NCBI RefSeq assembly: GCF_018305005.1
Contig: NZ_JAGQEG010000031.1
Coordinates: 1 to 59,805 of the forward strand
Direction of reading: 5' to 3'
Length of the DNA: 59,805 bases
Source of the DNA: Collimonas silvisoli
GTDB taxonomy: Bacteria; Pseudomonadota; Gammaproteobacteria; Burkholderiales; Burkholderiaceae_D
Below are positions 39,975 to 49,627 of the stretch, piece by piece. The notes beneath the pieces were generated by a model. It had not been told where the DNA came from, did no database searches, and saw only the letters and a program-made list of their open reading frames with translations. Position numbers and translations under genes: made by a program. Each line of letters begins with the position of its first letter. The stretch's first letter is position 1.

Positions 39975-40418
39975 TCAATCGGCCTGAACCCATGGCGTTG
40001 GCGCCGGCACGGCGCATGGCGCGGGCATATCGATCGAAGTGAATGCCGCCGGGCTAACGATTTCAAGATACTCCATGTCTTTCGAGTAGTCGAATAAAAA
40101 ATGCACGATGCCGGGGCGTTGATGCACGCAGTCGCCGGCTTTAACCAGCGTTTCCTTATCTTCGTACATGAAACGGGCCCAACCCTTGAGCATGTAGACG
40201 ATATGGAAATCGGCTTCATGCCGATGCCAGCCGGTGCCCACTTCCGGCGCCATATTGGCCTTCACCAGATGCGCCACCACCTTGCCGCCGGTGGCGGCGG
40301 CGATGCCGAGATCGCGATACAGGAAGAAATCGCGCAGGCCGCCCGACTGGAATTCAGTGTCGCCTTCACGGACATGGGAGAACAAATTGGTCGAGCTGGT
40401 TTCGGTATTTGTTTCCAT
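39975..40418 (-). CDS. Cupin domain protein
   Basis: A 147-residue single-cupin protein. The metal-binding cupin motif is visible as GWHRHEADFHIVYMLKG, with two His, a Glu nearby and a third His, and the second motif as GDCVHQRPGIVHFLF. It has no signal peptide. Function cannot be predicted beyond a small-molecule-binding or metal-dependent beta barrel. It is followed by an unrelated gap and lies 45 bp after the GST gene on the same strand. Confidence 0.85.
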   Translation of the reverse strand: METNTETSSTNLFSHVREGDTEFQSGGLRDFFLYRDLGIAAATGGKVVAHLVKANMAPEVGTGWHRHEADFHIVYMLKGWARFMYEDKETLVKAGDCVHQRPGIVHFLFDYSKDMEYLEIVSPAAFTSIDMPAPCAVPAPTPWVQAD

Positions 40419-40463
40419 CGCAGCTATCCTTTTACAGTGACAGTGGGCTAAGTGAGCAGCCTC

Positions 40464-41117
40464 TCAAAATTCTACATCCAGTTCATTGATATCGTCCGGC
40501 TCCAGCTTGGCGGCGTTGACCCATTCCTGCATTTCCGGCATCGCCATGATGCGCTTGCAATAGGCGCTGCAGACCGAATCCAGTTTCACATCGTAAGTCA
40601 GGAAACGGCTCGCCACTGGCGCATACATGGCGTCGGCCATTGAGCGTTCGCCAAACAGGTACGGTCCGCCATAGGTTGCCAGGCATTGTTTCCAGATGGT
40701 GGTGATGCGCTTGATGTCGGCCTCGGCACGCGACCATACCTTGAAGTCGGGGAAGTGCGCCTTGATGTTCATCGGCAGCGCCGAGCGCAGGGCGCTGAAG
40801 CCGGAATGCATTTCGCCGCAGATCGAACGGCAGTGGGCGCGCGCGGCGCGATCCGCCGGCAGCAGCCCGGCCTTGGGCCGGATTTCGTGCAGATATTCAC
40901 CGATGGCCAAGGTATCCCACACCACGATATTGCCGTGATACAGGCAGGGCACCAGGATCGACGACGACAGCAGCAGGATTTCGGCGCGCGCATCCGGATC
41001 GTCCGGCGAGATCGGGTTCTCCTGGAATTCCAGACCGGAGAATCTGGTCATGAGCCAGCCGCGCAACGACCATGACGAATAGTTTTTACTGGTAATGCTC
41101 AAAGTGGTCTTAGGCAT
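40464..41117 (-). CDS. Glutathione S-transferase family protein
   Basis: A 217-residue GST-like protein. The thioredoxin-like N-terminal domain starts TLSITSKNYSSWSLRGWLMTR, where a Ser of NYSSWSLR is the likely glutathione-contact residue, and the helical C-terminal domain carries YLFGERSMADAMYAPVASRF. This N-terminal form is typical of a GST group common in betaproteobacteria. The start MPKTTLS was preferred to an upstream alternative that would lengthen the protein beyond the family. Substrate unknown. Confidence 0.9.
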   Translation of the reverse strand: MPKTTLSITSKNYSSWSLRGWLMTRFSGLEFQENPISPDDPDARAEILLLSSSILVPCLYHGNIVVWDTLAIGEYLHEIRPKAGLLPADRAARAHCRSICGEMHSGFSALRSALPMNIKAHFPDFKVWSRAEADIKRITTIWKQCLATYGGPYLFGERSMADAMYAPVASRFLTYDVKLDSVCSAYCKRIMAMPEMQEWVNAAKLEPDDINELDVEF

Positions 41118-41259
41118 GGCAATATTCTTCCGTATTGGATCGAAAGTGTTTTTGATTGGCAAACCGTTTGATGACTACTGAGCAAGGGTCGTGCCAGAGA
41201 TATGGGCATGGATATTGCACCAGCAATGTTTGCCTGCACTCCAATAACAGGGTAGTACC

Positions 41260-42492
41260 ATGACGAAAATTTACCAGGCATATCAGGGCTATGCGGATTT
41301 CAGCGATCCGATGCGCTTACTCGCTGGCACCGCTGCACCATTGTTGAGCTATCGCTGGCCGGGCTGGCCGGACAGTCTGATGCTGCGCAAGCTGGCTGCG
41401 GCCTGCGAAGTGTTTTCATGCACCCAGTTGACGCACCAGCGCCCTGCATTCGGGATAACTAGCGTGGCGGAAAATGGCTGCACGATTTCGGTGCATGAAG
41501 AGGTGGCCGACCAGACGCCGTTCTGTACTTTGTTGCGTTTCCGCAAGGAAACTGAGGTGGCGCAACCACGCGTGTTGTTGATAGCGCCGATGTCGGGACA
41601 TTTTGCCACCTTGTTGCGCGGTACCGTCAGCACGCTCTTGCGCGATCACGATGTCTATATCACCGATTGGCACAATGCCCGCGATGTCGCCCTCAGCGAC
41701 GGCCGTTTCGGCTTTGACGAATATGTCGCCCATCTGATCCGCTTCATCGAAAAGATCGGCCCCGGCACGCATCTGGTGGCGGTCTGCCAGCCGACCGTAG
41801 CGGCGCTGGCGGCGGTGACGCTGATGGCAGCCGAACAGCATCCGGCGCAACCCGCCAGCATGACCCTGATGGCCGGCCCGATCGATACCCGCATCAATCC
41901 GACTGCGGTCAATGAGCTGGCGAAAAGCAAGCCGATAGAATGGTTCGAAAGCAATCTGGTGAGCACCGTTCCCTGTCGTTTCGTCGGCAGCCAGCGTCAG
42001 GTCTATCCCGGCTTTCTGCAACTGAATGCCTTCATGAGCATGAATCTGGAACGGCACCTCAAAGCCTTTCAAAACCTGTACAACTATCTGGTCGACGGCG
42101 ACGATGAAAAAGCCCATGCCATCAAGATCTTTTACGCCGAGTATTTCTCCATGTCGGATCTGGCCGCAGAGTTTTACCTGGAAACCGTACAGAGCGTGTT
42201 CCAGGATCATGCGTTGCCGCTAGGGGAATTGCAGGCGTTAGGGCGTACCATAGAACCGGCGGTGATCCGCCGCACCGCATTGTTTACCGTAGAGGGGGAG
42301 AGGGATGATATCTGCGCGGTAGGCCAGACCGTGGCCGCCCAGGACATGTGCAGCGGCATACGGCCGTATATGAAGACGCATCATGTGCAAATCGGGGTCG
42401 GTCATTACGGTGTGTTCAACGGCCGCCGCTGGGACAATGAAATTTATCCGCGTTTGCGCGATTTCATCCATAGTCACCATCAATATCAATGA
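41260..42492 (+). CDS. phaZ: Intracellular polyhydroxybutyrate depolymerase
   Basis: Breaks down stored poly-3-hydroxybutyrate inside the cell. The 410-residue alpha/beta hydrolase has the family's unusual nucleophile Cys in place of Ser, in LVAVCQPTVAAL, the segment VYITDWHNARDVAL and a C-terminal GVGHYGVFNGRRWDNEIYPRLRDFI with the catalytic His. This shows the organism stores PHB; the synthase genes are not here. It lies between the two ligase cassettes, with no clear functional link. Confidence 0.95.
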   Translation: MTKIYQAYQGYADFSDPMRLLAGTAAPLLSYRWPGWPDSLMLRKLAAACEVFSCTQLTHQRPAFGITSVAENGCTISVHEEVADQTPFCTLLRFRKETEVAQPRVLLIAPMSGHFATLLRGTVSTLLRDHDVYITDWHNARDVALSDGRFGFDEYVAHLIRFIEKIGPGTHLVAVCQPTVAALAAVTLMAAEQHPAQPASMTLMAGPIDTRINPTAVNELAKSKPIEWFESNLVSTVPCRFVGSQRQVYPGFLQLNAFMSMNLERHLKAFQNLYNYLVDGDDEKAHAIKIFYAEYFSMSDLAAEFYLETVQSVFQDHALPLGELQALGRTIEPAVIRRTALFTVEGERDDICAVGQTVAAQDMCSGIRPYMKTHHVQIGVGHYGVFNGRRWDNEIYPRLRDFIHSHHQYQ

Positions 42493-42580
42493 CGATTTTT
42501 TGTTTTTCTGTTGGTTAATAAAAGTGGCAGCAGCGGAAGTTCATAAGCTGAACGATTATTGATTGTCGCAAAGGATATCC

Positions 42581-45500
42581 ATGTCAATTCACGTAGCACT
42601 CAATCATCTCACCACCTATCGTTACGAGCGCCCGATCAGCCTGGGGCCTCAAATCATCCGCCTGCGGCCGGCGCCGCATTGCCGCACCCGCATCCTCAGT
42701 TATTCGTTGCGGATACTGCCGGAGCCGCACTTCATCAACTGGCAGCAAGACCCGCAGGCCAACTACCTGGCGCGGCTGGTGTTTCCGGAAAAGACCAGCG
42801 AGTTCCGGATCGAGGTCGATCTGGTAGCCGAAATGTCGGTGCTCAATCCCTTCGATTTTTTTCTTGAGCCGTATGCCGAGAAGGTACCGTTTTCCTACGC
42901 GCCGGAATTGCAGAACGAGCTGGAGCCGTATCGCAAGAAACTGCCGCTGACGCCCTTGCTGCAAAAATTCCTGGATCAGGTGCCGCGTGAAAGAATCCGC
43001 AGCGAGGATTTCCTGGTCAGCCTGAATCAGCAACTGGCGCAGATGATCAGCTATACCATCCGCATGGAGCCGGGCGTGCAAACGCCGGAGCAGACCTTAA
43101 GCCTGGGCTCCGGCTCATGCCGCGATTCTTCATGGCTGCTGGTGCAGATACTGCGCTATCTGGGGCTGGCGGCGCGGTTTGTGTCGGGTTACCTGATCCA
43201 GCTGACGGCCGATCAGAAATCGCTGGATGGCCCATCCGGGCCGCAAGCAGATTTCACCGATCTGCACGCCTGGTGCGAGGTGTATCTGCCCGGCGCCGGC
43301 TGGATCGGACTCGATCCCACCTCCGGCTTGTTTGCCGGAGAAGGGCATATCCCGTTGTCATGCACGCCGGAGCCATCCTCGGCTGCGCCGGTCAGCGGCA
43401 TGGTCGAACCATGCGAAGTCAGTTTCGAACACGCCATGAGCGTGCGCCGGATCTGGGAATCGCCGCGCGTCACCAAGCCGTATAGCGAGCAGCAATGGGA
43501 AGAAATCGAAGAACTGGGCCATGCCATCGATGACGATCTGGATACGCTCGACGTCCGGTTGACGATGGGCGGAGAGCCGACTTTCGTGGCGCTCGATCAT
43601 CCCGACGGCGAGGAATGGAACACCGCCGCCATGGGCCCCACCAAGAAACCGCTGGCAGCCGAACTCTATCATCGGCTGCGCCAGCAATACGCGGCGCAAG
43701 GCTTGCCGCATTTCGGCCAAGGCAAATGGTATCCGGGCGAACAGCTGCCGCGCTGGTCGCTGAATTGCTACTGGCGCCGTGACGGCGAGCCGATCTGGGC
43801 CACGCCAGAATTGATCGCCGACGAAACCAAGGAGCAAGCCAGCGATGACAATATCGCCGAACGCTTTCTGCAAGGAGTGGCCGCGCGCCTGACGCTGGAT
43901 CGCCAACACGTATTTGCCGCCTATGAAGACATCTACTATTACCTGTGGCGCGAACGCCGCCTGGCGATCAACGTCGATCCATCCGATGCGCGGCTGGACG
44001 ACAAGCAGGAGCGGGCAAGACTGGCCCGGGTGTTTTCGCAAGGTCTGCGCAAAGTTGCCGGCTACGTACTGCCGCTGGCCCGCACCGCGGATGAACGCGG
44101 CTGGCAAAGCAGCAGCTGGTATTTGCGCGGCGAATACTGTTATCTGCTGCCCGGCGATTCGCCTTTAGGCTATCGGCTGCCGCTCGATTCGCAGCCATGG
44201 GTCAAGAAGGCCGATTATCCGTATGTGCATCAGCCGGATCCGAGCCAGCAATTCGAGCCGTTGCCGATTGCCCGGCAAATCCGCCAGCAACTGGCAACCC
44301 CGGCCTCTGTTTCTGCCGCCGTCAAGGCAACCGCGGCGGATGTACCGAAATACAGCACGGCCTTCAGCAGCGAAGCACAGGCCGTACCCGCGCCATTCGA
44401 GTCGGCCGATAAGATTGCCCGCACTGCCTTGTGCGCAGAAGTACGGCAGGGTGTGCTGTACCTGTTCATGCCGCCGCTGGCGCGGCTGGAGGATTACCTG
44501 GAACTGGTAGCGGCGATCGAAGCCACGGCCCAGAGTTTGAAGCAGCCGATGTTGATGGAGGGTTATGAGCCGCCCAACGACCCGCGCCTGGGCAAGTTCA
44601 GCGTCACCCCCGATCCCGGCGTGATTGAAGTAAATATCCAGCCCATGCACAGCTGGAGCGAGCTGGTCGCCAACACCACCTATTTATACGATGTCGCCCG
44701 CGAGACCCGGCTGACCACCGAGAAATTCATGCTCGACGGCCATCATTCCGGCACCGGCGGCGGCAACCATCTGGTGTTGGGCGGCGCTACCACCAGCGAT
44801 TCGCCGTTCCTGCGGCGGCCCGATCTGTTGCGCAGCCTGATCAGTTATTGGCACAACCATCCGGCCTTGTCCTATCTGTTTTCCGGCATGTTCATCGGCC
44901 CCACTTCGCAAGCGCCGCGGGTCGATGAAGCGCGCAACGATGCAGTGGTCGAACTGGAACTGGCGTTTACCGAGATGGACAGGCAACTCGCCGCCGACGG
45001 CTGCGCGCCGTGGCTGGTCGACCGGCTGCTGCGCAATCTGCTGATCGACGTTACCGGCAACACGCATCGCGCCGAGTTCTGCATCGACAAACTGTATTCG
45101 CCCGACAGCAGCACCGGCCGCCTCGGCCTGCTGGAATTGCGCGCCTTCGAAATGCCGCCGCATGCGCGCATGAGCCTGACCCAGCAGTTGTTGCTACGAG
45201 CGCTGGTAGCGCGCTTCTGGAAGACGCCCTACAAGCCGCCGCGCCTGGTGCGCTGGGGCACCGAGCTGCACGACCGTTTCCTGCTGCCGCATTTCATCTG
45301 GCAGGATTTTTGCGATGTGATGGACGATATGCAGCAAGCCGGTTATGGGCTCAAACCGGAATGGTTCGCGCCGCACTTCGAGTTCCGCTTTCCGAAAATC
45401 GGCGACTTCGCCGTCAACGGCATCGCGCTCGAACTACGCACCGCGCTGGAACCCTGGCATGTGCTGGGCGAGGAAAGCCGTTCCGGCGGCAACGCCCGTT

Positions 45501-45928
45501 ACGTCGATTCATCGCTCGAACGTGTACAGGTGAAAGTCAGCGGCATGGCGCCGGACCGCTATGTGCTGACTTGCAACGGCGTGCCGGTGCCGCTGCAGCC
45601 GACCGGCCGCGTCGGCGAGTTTGTCAGCGGCGTGCGCTACCGCGCATGGCAGCCGCCGTCGGCCCTGCATCCGACCATCGGCATCGACTCGCCGCTGACC
45701 TTCGATCTGGTCGATACCTGGAACGGCCGCAGCCTGGGCGGTTGCCAATACCATGTGGTGCATCCGGGCGGGCGCAGTTATGAGACGTTCCCGGTCAATG
45801 CATTCGAAGCGGAAAGCCGGCGTCTGGCGCGCTATTTCCGTCTCAATCACACGCCGGGTGCTATGCAGGTAACTACGCCGATAGCGTCCATCGAGTTCCC
45901 ATTTACGTTAGACTTACGTCACTTCTAA
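42581..45928 (+). CDS. Transglutaminase-like domain fused to DUF2126 putative amidoligase
   Basis: A 1115-residue two-part protein. Residues 1-300 are a bacterial transglutaminase N-terminal region and core with the triad Cys180 (SGSCRDSSW), His229 (DLHAWCEV) and Asp245 (GLDPTSG). Residues from about 324 to the end are DUF2126, a glutamine-synthetase-fold putative amidoligase; visible landmarks are RLTMGGEPTFVALDHPDG, FGQGKWYPGEQLPRWSL and a GGNHLVLGGAT stretch. The start ATG follows AAAGGA; a longer TTG start is less likely. It joins in one chain an enzyme that could form amide bonds and one that could cut or cross-link them. A strong terminator follows, so it may be regulated apart from the next gene. 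Confidence 0.92.
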   Translation: MSIHVALNHLTTYRYERPISLGPQIIRLRPAPHCRTRILSYSLRILPEPHFINWQQDPQANYLARLVFPEKTSEFRIEVDLVAEMSVLNPFDFFLEPYAEKVPFSYAPELQNELEPYRKKLPLTPLLQKFLDQVPRERIRSEDFLVSLNQQLAQMISYTIRMEPGVQTPEQTLSLGSGSCRDSSWLLVQILRYLGLAARFVSGYLIQLTADQKSLDGPSGPQADFTDLHAWCEVYLPGAGWIGLDPTSGLFAGEGHIPLSCTPEPSSAAPVSGMVEPCEVSFEHAMSVRRIWESPRVTKPYSEQQWEEIEELGHAIDDDLDTLDVRLTMGGEPTFVALDHPDGEEWNTAAMGPTKKPLAAELYHRLRQQYAAQGLPHFGQGKWYPGEQLPRWSLNCYWRRDGEPIWATPELIADETKEQASDDNIAERFLQGVAARLTLDRQHVFAAYEDIYYYLWRERRLAINVDPSDARLDDKQERARLARVFSQGLRKVAGYVLPLARTADERGWQSSSWYLRGEYCYLLPGDSPLGYRLPLDSQPWVKKADYPYVHQPDPSQQFEPLPIARQIRQQLATPASVSAAVKATAADVPKYSTAFSSEAQAVPAPFESADKIARTALCAEVRQGVLYLFMPPLARLEDYLELVAAIEATAQSLKQPMLMEGYEPPNDPRLGKFSVTPDPGVIEVNIQPMHSWSELVANTTYLYDVARETRLTTEKFMLDGHHSGTGGGNHLVLGGATTSDSPFLRRPDLLRSLISYWHNHPALSYLFSGMFIGPTSQAPRVDEARNDAVVELELAFTEMDRQLAADGCAPWLVDRLLRNLLIDVTGNTHRAEFCIDKLYSPDSSTGRLGLLELRAFEMPPHARMSLTQQLLLRALVARFWKTPYKPPRLVRWGTELHDRFLLPHFIWQDFCDVMDDMQQAGYGLKPEWFAPHFEFRFPKIGDFAVNGIALELRTALEPWHVLGEESRSGGNARYVDSSLERVQVKVSGMAPDRYVLTCNGVPVPLQPTGRVGEFVSGVRYRAWQPPSALHPTIGIDSPLTFDLVDTWNGRSLGGCQYHVVHPGGRSYETFPVNAFEAESRRLARYFRLNHTPGAMQVTTPIASIEFPFTLDLRHF

Positions 45929-45956
45929 ACAAGCTCGGCTTCATGGCATAGAAGAG

Positions 45957-45994
45957 CCGCAGCGCAACTTTTTTAGTTTGCGCTGCGGTTTTCC
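45957..45994 (+). terminator. Terminator after the DUF2126 gene
   Basis: Perfect 11-bp stem CCGCAGCGCAA / TTGCGCTGCGG with a 10-nt T-rich loop, followed by TTTT. It lies 28 bp after the stop and 57 bp before the next gene of the same cassette. Confidence 0.85.
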
Positions 45995-46050
45995 TCGCCC
46001 TGACGCCAGAGCTTGCATTCAACCATTTCAAGTGACGCAAGCGATCAACT

Positions 46051-48609
46051 ATGTACCAGCGGCTACTCGAAAGTTATCCCGCAGAGGCGGATCGTTACGA
46101 CGAAATGCTGGAACCCGGCGGCCGTCTGCGGCCGCATTGGCGCACTTTGATCGATCAGCTCGAAGGCTTGTCGCCAGAGATTCTGCGGCGCCGTGCGCGC
46201 GAAGTGCGCGAAGCAATTGCCGCAGACGGCGTTACCTACAATGTGTACGCCGATCCGCAAGGCGCCAACCGGCCCTGGGAACTGGATCTGTTGCCGCAGA
46301 TCATCTCCGCCGACGAATGGCAAACCTTGTCCGCCGCGGTAATCCAGCGTGCGCGCCTGCTCAACGCGGTGCTGGCCGATCTGTACGGCCCGCAAACGCT
46401 GCTTTCCGAAGGCTTGCTGCCACCGGCGCTGGTATTCGGCCAGCATGGCTACCTGTGGCCTTGTCGCGGCATTGAACCGCCAGCGGGAATACATCTGCAT
46501 TTGTATGCGATTGACCTGGCGCGTTCGCCGGACGGTCACTGGTGGGTCATGTCGGACCGTACCCAAGGACCGTCAGGCGCCGGTTATGCCTTGCAGAACC
46601 GGCAGATCATGTCGCGTGCGCTGCCGGATATGGTGCGCGACATGCATGTCCAATCGCTGCTGAAATTTTTCCACACCCTGCATGACAGTCTGAGCGCGCT
46701 GGCGCCCGCTGACGGCGAAGCGCCGCTGGTAGTGTTGCTGACGCCGGGGCCGTATAACGAAACCTATTCCGAACACGCTTTCCTGGCGCATACCTTGGGT
46801 TTCCCGCTGGTCGAAGGGGCTGATCTGATGGTGCGCGGCGACATGGTGTATCTGAAAACGCTGAGTGGTTTGCGGCGCGTCCATGCGATCTTGCGGCGGC
46901 TGGACGACGACTATTGCGATCCGCTCGAATTGCGCGCCGATTCCGCCCTCGGCATTCCCGGCCTGGTGCAGGCAGCACGCCTCGGCAACGTGCTGATCGC
47001 CAATTCGCTCGGCAGCGGCGTGCTGGAATCTGGCGCCTTGCACGGTTTCCTGCCGGCCATCTGTCAGCGTTTGCTTGGCCAGCCGCTGGCGCTGCCGGCG
47101 GTGGCCTCGTGGTGGTGCGGCGAAAAACCGGCGCTCGATTACACCCTGGCCAATCTGGAACAGCTGGTGATCATGCCGGCGTTTCCATCGATGCGGATGC
47201 AGCCGGTCTACGGCCACAGCCTGAACGCGCAATCGCGGCAACGCCTGATCGAGAGCCTGCAGGCCCAGCCGCATGCCTACGTGGCGCAGGAATGGGTGCG
47301 CTTGTCGCAGGCGCCGGTATTGTCGCGCAGCGGCGAATATCGTTTGATGAGCCGCGCGGTCAGCTTGCGGGTATTCGTGGTTGCCGCTGCCGACGGCAGT
47401 TATCACGTGATGCCCGGCGGCCTGACGCGGGTTGCACCGCGCCAGCGCAAGGATGTGGTGTCGATGCAGCAGGGCGGCGCCAGCAAGGATGTCTGGGTCT
47501 TGAGCCCGATGCGTCCGGATGTGAGCGACGCGGCTGCGCCGATGGCAGCGCCGCTGGAAGATATCGACGGCCGCCAGAGCGCGTTGGATAGCGCGCTCAA
47601 TATGATCCGCAGCACGGTCGACATTTCCTCGCACGCCGGCGAAAACCTGTTCTGGATGGGCCGTTACGCCGAGCGTTGCGACAATCTGGCGCATCTGCTC
47701 CGGGCCACCCTGCAACGCAGCACCGATCTGCAGGGCGAAGCACGCGAGACTTTCTACCAGCTCTGCGAAATCTGCCGCGGCCTCGGCATTGCTTTGCCGA
47801 GCGCATCGGCGGCAGGACGGCCAACCGTCAGCGCCATGCAACAAGGATTGATTGCCGCCATCGCCGATCCTGTCGCCAGCGTCGGCATTGCCGGCAATCT
47901 GCGGCATTTGCACCATTGCGGTTACCAGGTGCGCGAGCATCTTTCCCTGGACAACTGGCAGGCGCTCAACCGCATGCCCGGCCTGGTGGCAGACGGTAGC
48001 GGCCATGCCGGCGTGACGCCGGCCGCCGCGCTGCATATGCTCAATAACGTGATCCAGGCTTGCGTCGGTTTGGCCGGCCACGCGCTGGACGACATGACGC
48101 GCGACGAAGGCTGGCATTTCCTGATGCTGGGCCGGCATATAGAACGCATGACCCATCTGGCAACCTTGTTCGGCCAGTTCCTGCGGCTGCCGCCGGAGCG
48201 CCAGAACCGGACGCTGCCGTGGCTGTTGGAATCGGCCAACAGCGTGGTCACCTACCGCGTGCGCTATCGGCGTGCGCCGGAATGGCTGCCGGTATTGCAT
48301 CTGCTGGTGTTCGATGTCAGCAATCCGCACGGCATCGCCTTCCAGTTCCATATGCTGGAGCGCTATTTAAGCGATATCGCGGAACAGCTCGGCACGCTCA
48401 GCATGGATACGCCGGCGCATTTGTCAGCCACGTTGCGCGAATTCGAATTGCAAGACCTGAGCCACGATTCCTTGTTTGTGGCCGACGCCCGCGCGCGCCT
48501 GGTGCAACTGATGCGCGACGCTATCGGCGGCGCTTTTTCCTTGTCCGACGAATTGGCGCGCCATTTCTTTACGCCCTTGAACGCGCCGGTCAGCCAGGGA
48601 GTGTCATGA
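46051..48609 (+). CDS. Fusion of circularly permuted ATP-grasp and alpha-E domains
   Basis: An 852-residue protein that joins the two functions encoded separately at 38253-39668 and 37250-38251. Residues about 60-500 are the ATP-grasp part: WELDLLPQIISADEW, WWVMSDRTQGPSGAGYALQNR, PGPYNETYSEHAFLAHTLG, HAILRRLDDDYCDPLEL, and GGLTRVAPRQRKDVVSMQQGGASKDVW-like end. Residues about 528-850 are alpha-E, starting AGENLFWMGRYAERCDN. The fusion shows that these two domains work together. The ribosome binding site is weak. Overlaps the next start by 4 bp (ATGA). Confidence 0.93.
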   Translation: MYQRLLESYPAEADRYDEMLEPGGRLRPHWRTLIDQLEGLSPEILRRRAREVREAIAADGVTYNVYADPQGANRPWELDLLPQIISADEWQTLSAAVIQRARLLNAVLADLYGPQTLLSEGLLPPALVFGQHGYLWPCRGIEPPAGIHLHLYAIDLARSPDGHWWVMSDRTQGPSGAGYALQNRQIMSRALPDMVRDMHVQSLLKFFHTLHDSLSALAPADGEAPLVVLLTPGPYNETYSEHAFLAHTLGFPLVEGADLMVRGDMVYLKTLSGLRRVHAILRRLDDDYCDPLELRADSALGIPGLVQAARLGNVLIANSLGSGVLESGALHGFLPAICQRLLGQPLALPAVASWWCGEKPALDYTLANLEQLVIMPAFPSMRMQPVYGHSLNAQSRQRLIESLQAQPHAYVAQEWVRLSQAPVLSRSGEYRLMSRAVSLRVFVVAAADGSYHVMPGGLTRVAPRQRKDVVSMQQGGASKDVWVLSPMRPDVSDAAAPMAAPLEDIDGRQSALDSALNMIRSTVDISSHAGENLFWMGRYAERCDNLAHLLRATLQRSTDLQGEARETFYQLCEICRGLGIALPSASAAGRPTVSAMQQGLIAAIADPVASVGIAGNLRHLHHCGYQVREHLSLDNWQALNRMPGLVADGSGHAGVTPAAALHMLNNVIQACVGLAGHALDDMTRDEGWHFLMLGRHIERMTHLATLFGQFLRLPPERQNRTLPWLLESANSVVTYRVRYRRAPEWLPVLHLLVFDVSNPHGIAFQFHMLERYLSDIAEQLGTLSMDTPAHLSATLREFELQDLSHDSLFVADARARLVQLMRDAIGGAFSLSDELARHFFTPLNAPVSQGVS

Positions 48610-49541
48610 TGAGCGAGCACACTTACCACATCCGTCACGACACCCATTACGCGTATTCGCAAGCGGTGCGCCTGTCGCATCAGATGCTGCGCCTGACGCC
48701 GCGTTCGCTGCCATGGCAAACCTGCACTTCGCACGGCATCAGCATCACGCCCGAACCGCAGAATCTGCGCATGCTGCTGGATAGTTTCGGCAATCCGATG
48801 CAATCGTTTTCACTGGAAAGCGACCATACCGATCTGCGCGCCCTGGCCGAATCCTGGGTGACGCTGACGCCGCGCCAAATGCCGTCGATTACGCCATCTT
48901 GGGAACAGGCGCGCGCCGCGCTCTCGTACCAAGCCGGCCAATTCCTATTGCCTGACGACTTGGAAGCCACGCGTTATCTATTTGAATCGGCCCATGTGCG
49001 GATCAAACGCGAGCTGCTGGCTTATGCCGCGGAATCGTTTACGCCCGGCTTGCCTTTGCTGGCCGGGATAGAAGCCTTGATGACACGGATCTTCCAAGAG
49101 TTCACCTTCGACCCGCTGGCCACCACCGTCTCCACCCCGGTCACCGAGGTGTTCGCTACCCGCCGCGGCGTCTGCCAGGATTTCGCGCACTTCATGTTGT
49201 CCTGCCTGCGCTCATTGGGTTTAGCGGCGCGCTATGTCAGCGGCTATCTGCTGACCGAACCGCCGCCCGGACAGCCGCGCCTGATCGGCGCCGACGCCTC
49301 GCACGCCTGGGTATCCGTGTATTGCCCCGGCTTCAATGGACAAGCCAGCAGCTGGATCGACGCCGATCCAACCAACGGCATCTTCCCGGACACCAGCCAC
49401 ATCACGCTCGGCTGGGGCCGCGATTTTCTCGACGTCTCGCCCTTGCGCGGCGTACTGATCGGCGGCGGCGAGCAAACCATGGATGTTGCGGTAACGGTAT
49501 TGCCGGCGCATGAGGCGCCGGGGTTTGGGTTTGCGGTTTGA
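48606..49541 (+). CDS. Transglutaminase-like protein
   Basis: A 311-residue protein with the transglutaminase N-terminal region (YHIRHDTHYAYSQAVRLSHQ) and core. Cys190 (RRGVCQDFAHF), His233 (ASHAWVSVY) and Asp254 (DADPTNG) form the expected triad. It ends the plus-strand cassette and starts in an ATGA overlap with the ATP-grasp/alpha-E gene, so it is translationally coupled to it. It is a paralogue of the protein encoded at 36431-37243. Confidence 0.92.
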   Translation: MMSEHTYHIRHDTHYAYSQAVRLSHQMLRLTPRSLPWQTCTSHGISITPEPQNLRMLLDSFGNPMQSFSLESDHTDLRALAESWVTLTPRQMPSITPSWEQARAALSYQAGQFLLPDDLEATRYLFESAHVRIKRELLAYAAESFTPGLPLLAGIEALMTRIFQEFTFDPLATTVSTPVTEVFATRRGVCQDFAHFMLSCLRSLGLAARYVSGYLLTEPPPGQPRLIGADASHAWVSVYCPGFNGQASSWIDADPTNGIFPDTSHITLGWGRDFLDVSPLRGVLIGGGEQTMDVAVTVLPAHEAPGFGFAV

Positions 49542-49627
49542 GGCGGCAGGGGTTTCTTGCCACTATTGAGAGTTTCATAAAACATGAGAAAGCCCGTGCC
49601 CGGTTGCGCCTGACAAACGCAGCTAAC

